Assembly (NCBI GenBank): GCA_036346355.1
Contig: CM070591.1
Coordinates: 35,744,392 to 35,808,391 of the forward strand
Direction of reading: 5' to 3'
From: Rhipidocladum racemiflorum
Lineage: Eukaryota; Streptophyta; Magnoliopsida; Poales; Poaceae
Length of the DNA stretch: 64,000 nucleotides
Shown here: positions 62,795 through 64,000 of the stretch, one piece after another
Layout of the letters: each line of letters begins with the position of its first letter
Position numbering within the stretch: position 1 is the first letter of the stretch
Program-made: the position numbers and the translations under genes
The notes under the pieces: generated by a model
The model's database searches: none
What the model was told of the DNA's origin: nothing
Seen by the model: the letters and a program-made list of their open reading frames with translations, nothing else

Positions 62795-64000
62795 GTCACG
62801 GCGGTAAGGCGTCCGCGGCGTGTCAGGACCTTTTTACCTTTTAAAAGGTTAAGGCGCGAGGCGAGGCGCCTTTTTAGACATGTATGTAAGGCGAATAAAA
62901 AAAACCAAATTGCAACATAATAAGACATTAAAATAGTTGACAAGTTGACACCACCAAGTCTAATACATAACATAGTTCACAAAATAATGTAATTTGGCGC
63001 CACATGACCACAATGACATAACATAGTTAACAAAATAACATAGTTTTGCATCTCAAACCCTCTCTCATCTAGGCATAACCGCATAATCAATAATCATCCA
63101 TCAAATCGTTATCGGTATTAGTAGTGTCATCCTCTCCTCCTCCACCCTCTTCAAGATCCGTGGGATCTTCACCATAGTCATCAACATCATCATCATCGAC
63201 CACTATCTCCTCATCCCCCTCATCATCGACCTCCATCTCATCTTCCCCTTCCGTGCTTGGATCAGAATATCCCTCTTCTAAGTCTTCTTCCTCTACTTGC
63301 TGCCCCCTCTTACGCCTCGTGTAGCAGATAGGTCGACCATGAGCTCTCCTAGGAAAATTGCGACCTCGAAGATTGGCTGATGCACCAATAGCTTCATCAA
63401 CATCATCCCATGTAAGGCCATCATGACCTGCAATTGCATTGGACTGTTTGGACGATGCGGTAACCCATTCATTGTCCCAATCAAACTCCTCCAAAATCAA
63501 TGGGTCATAGCCTTTGGTCCCCTCCTCACGCCTCTTTTGAAACCTAGAGGTCATATTGCTATTGTATGAAACATAGACCAAATCATTTAACCTCTTGTGC
63601 TCCAACCGGTTTCTTTTCTTGGTATGCATCTAGAAAACATCCAAGATACACGAGGTCAATAAAAATAAGAGGTTAAACCTAATGATTCATATAATTTTCT
63701 AGTAAACTTACAAATTCAAAAGTGCTCCAATTACGCTCACAACCGGATGACGAAGCACATAGACTAACTATTCGCCTTGCAAACCTATGAAGCTCTATGC
63801 ATTTGCCATCATATGCACGCCACCAATCAACTAGAAATGATAAACAAGTTGAAGTTAGCATGCTATAAACAAAAAGAAGCATGCTGAAATTTACAAACAC
63901 TTACTAGGATTCCTTGTCTCCGCGTGTTGGATTGCCATTTTATTTGCAAACACTCCTCTTTGATTCTCGTAGAGAATCACTTGGCTATCAATCTTGTCTA
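62795..64000 (-). mobile_element. Second hAT transposon, cut by the window end
   Basis: The left end is near 62795 (CACGGCGGTAAGGCGTCC), followed by clusters of AAGGCG and GAGGCG, a subterminal repeat different from that of the first hAT. The terminal base and duplication cannot be fixed without the right end. It carries the transposase at 63087-64000. Confidence 0.7.
63087..64000 (-). CDS. hAT transposase C-terminus, partial, apparently intact
   Basis: Three exons in matching phase can be read on the minus strand: 64000-63905 (ends NP and one base, donor GTAAGT), 63830-63712 (acceptor TTTCTAG, donor GTAAGT) and 63629-63087 (acceptor TTTTCTAG). Exon 2 holds the dimerisation motif WWRAYDGKCIELHRFARRIV and SSGCERNWSTFEF. 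Exon 3 opens MHTKKRNRLEHKRLNDLVYV and ends in a long Asp/Glu-rich tail to the stop at 63087. It aligns with the decayed transposase of the first hAT (PLILEEFDWDNEWV versus PLILEEFQWDNEWV). No stop or frameshift is seen in the visible part. The catalytic and BED regions are beyond the window. Confidence 0.85.

Noticed and set aside
1..64000. tRNA, rRNA, CRISPR arrays, pararetrovirus integrations and resistance-gene domains
   Set aside because: Looked for and not seen; the only tRNA-like matches are primer-binding sites next to LTRs.

Overview
This is nuclear DNA from a flowering plant, almost certainly a grass. It is dominated by nested LTR retrotransposons and hAT transposons. The grass call rests on the mixture of very long-LTR chromovirus-like elements (Del/Tekay type), Tat-type Ty3/gypsy elements carrying an antisense ORF, Angela-like copia elements and a TTA-flanked Tourist-type MITE, plus the GC-rich first exon of the only host gene. 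I cannot name the species. I see no tRNA, rRNA or CRISPR, and nothing bacterial.

Layout. 1-233: reverse transcriptase (RT) scrap of a minus-strand gypsy element. 234-7690: plus-strand Del/Tekay-like element (giant LTR with a nested copia solo LTR, primer-binding site (PBS), leader ORF, broken gag). 7690-12835: Angela-like copia in the order pol, LTR, PBS, gag. 13176-16282: fragments of another copia and of a giant LTR. 16440-41895: plus-strand Tat element (element B) split by a four-layer nest. Element B is interrupted by a related giant LTR (about 19.94-36.325 kb). That LTR holds a complete minus-strand Tat element (element A, 21483-35473, target site duplication (TSD) AGAAG). Element A in turn holds a solo giant LTR (27373-30847, TSD AGCAC). 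41.9-48.3 kb: more LTR, leader and gag fragments. 48570-50945: hAT fragment and copia solo LTR, each with a near-perfect TSD. 52678-55464: non-autonomous hAT element and the first four exons of a SEC24 COPII coat gene. From 55.5 kb to the end, the fourth SEC24 intron appears to be filled by a gypsy relic, a 3.7-kb hAT, a MITE, a minisatellite and a second hAT that runs off the window.

The most unusual signal is inside the giant LTRs. Several diverged families share an exon-like ORF: a hydrophobic run, then an acidic stretch ending at a GC-type splice donor (AAG^GCAAGT). About 1.1-1.6 kb downstream comes an AG acceptor, a second short acidic segment in the compatible (phase-1) frame, and a stop codon. 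A perfect GAGTAC/GTACTC inverted repeat sits just before the second segment in all four copies that retain that part. This looks like a two-exon micro-gene carried by the LTR itself; I know of no description of it. Second in interest are the homologous antisense ORFs in the two Tat elements, one with its own TATA box and probable intron.

The coding parts of most elements are decayed by frameshifts and stops. Many stops are TAG where the family has Gln (CAG), as expected from C-to-T decay of methylated CHG sites. The second hAT transposase (63087-64000) and SEC24 are the only coding regions that look undamaged.
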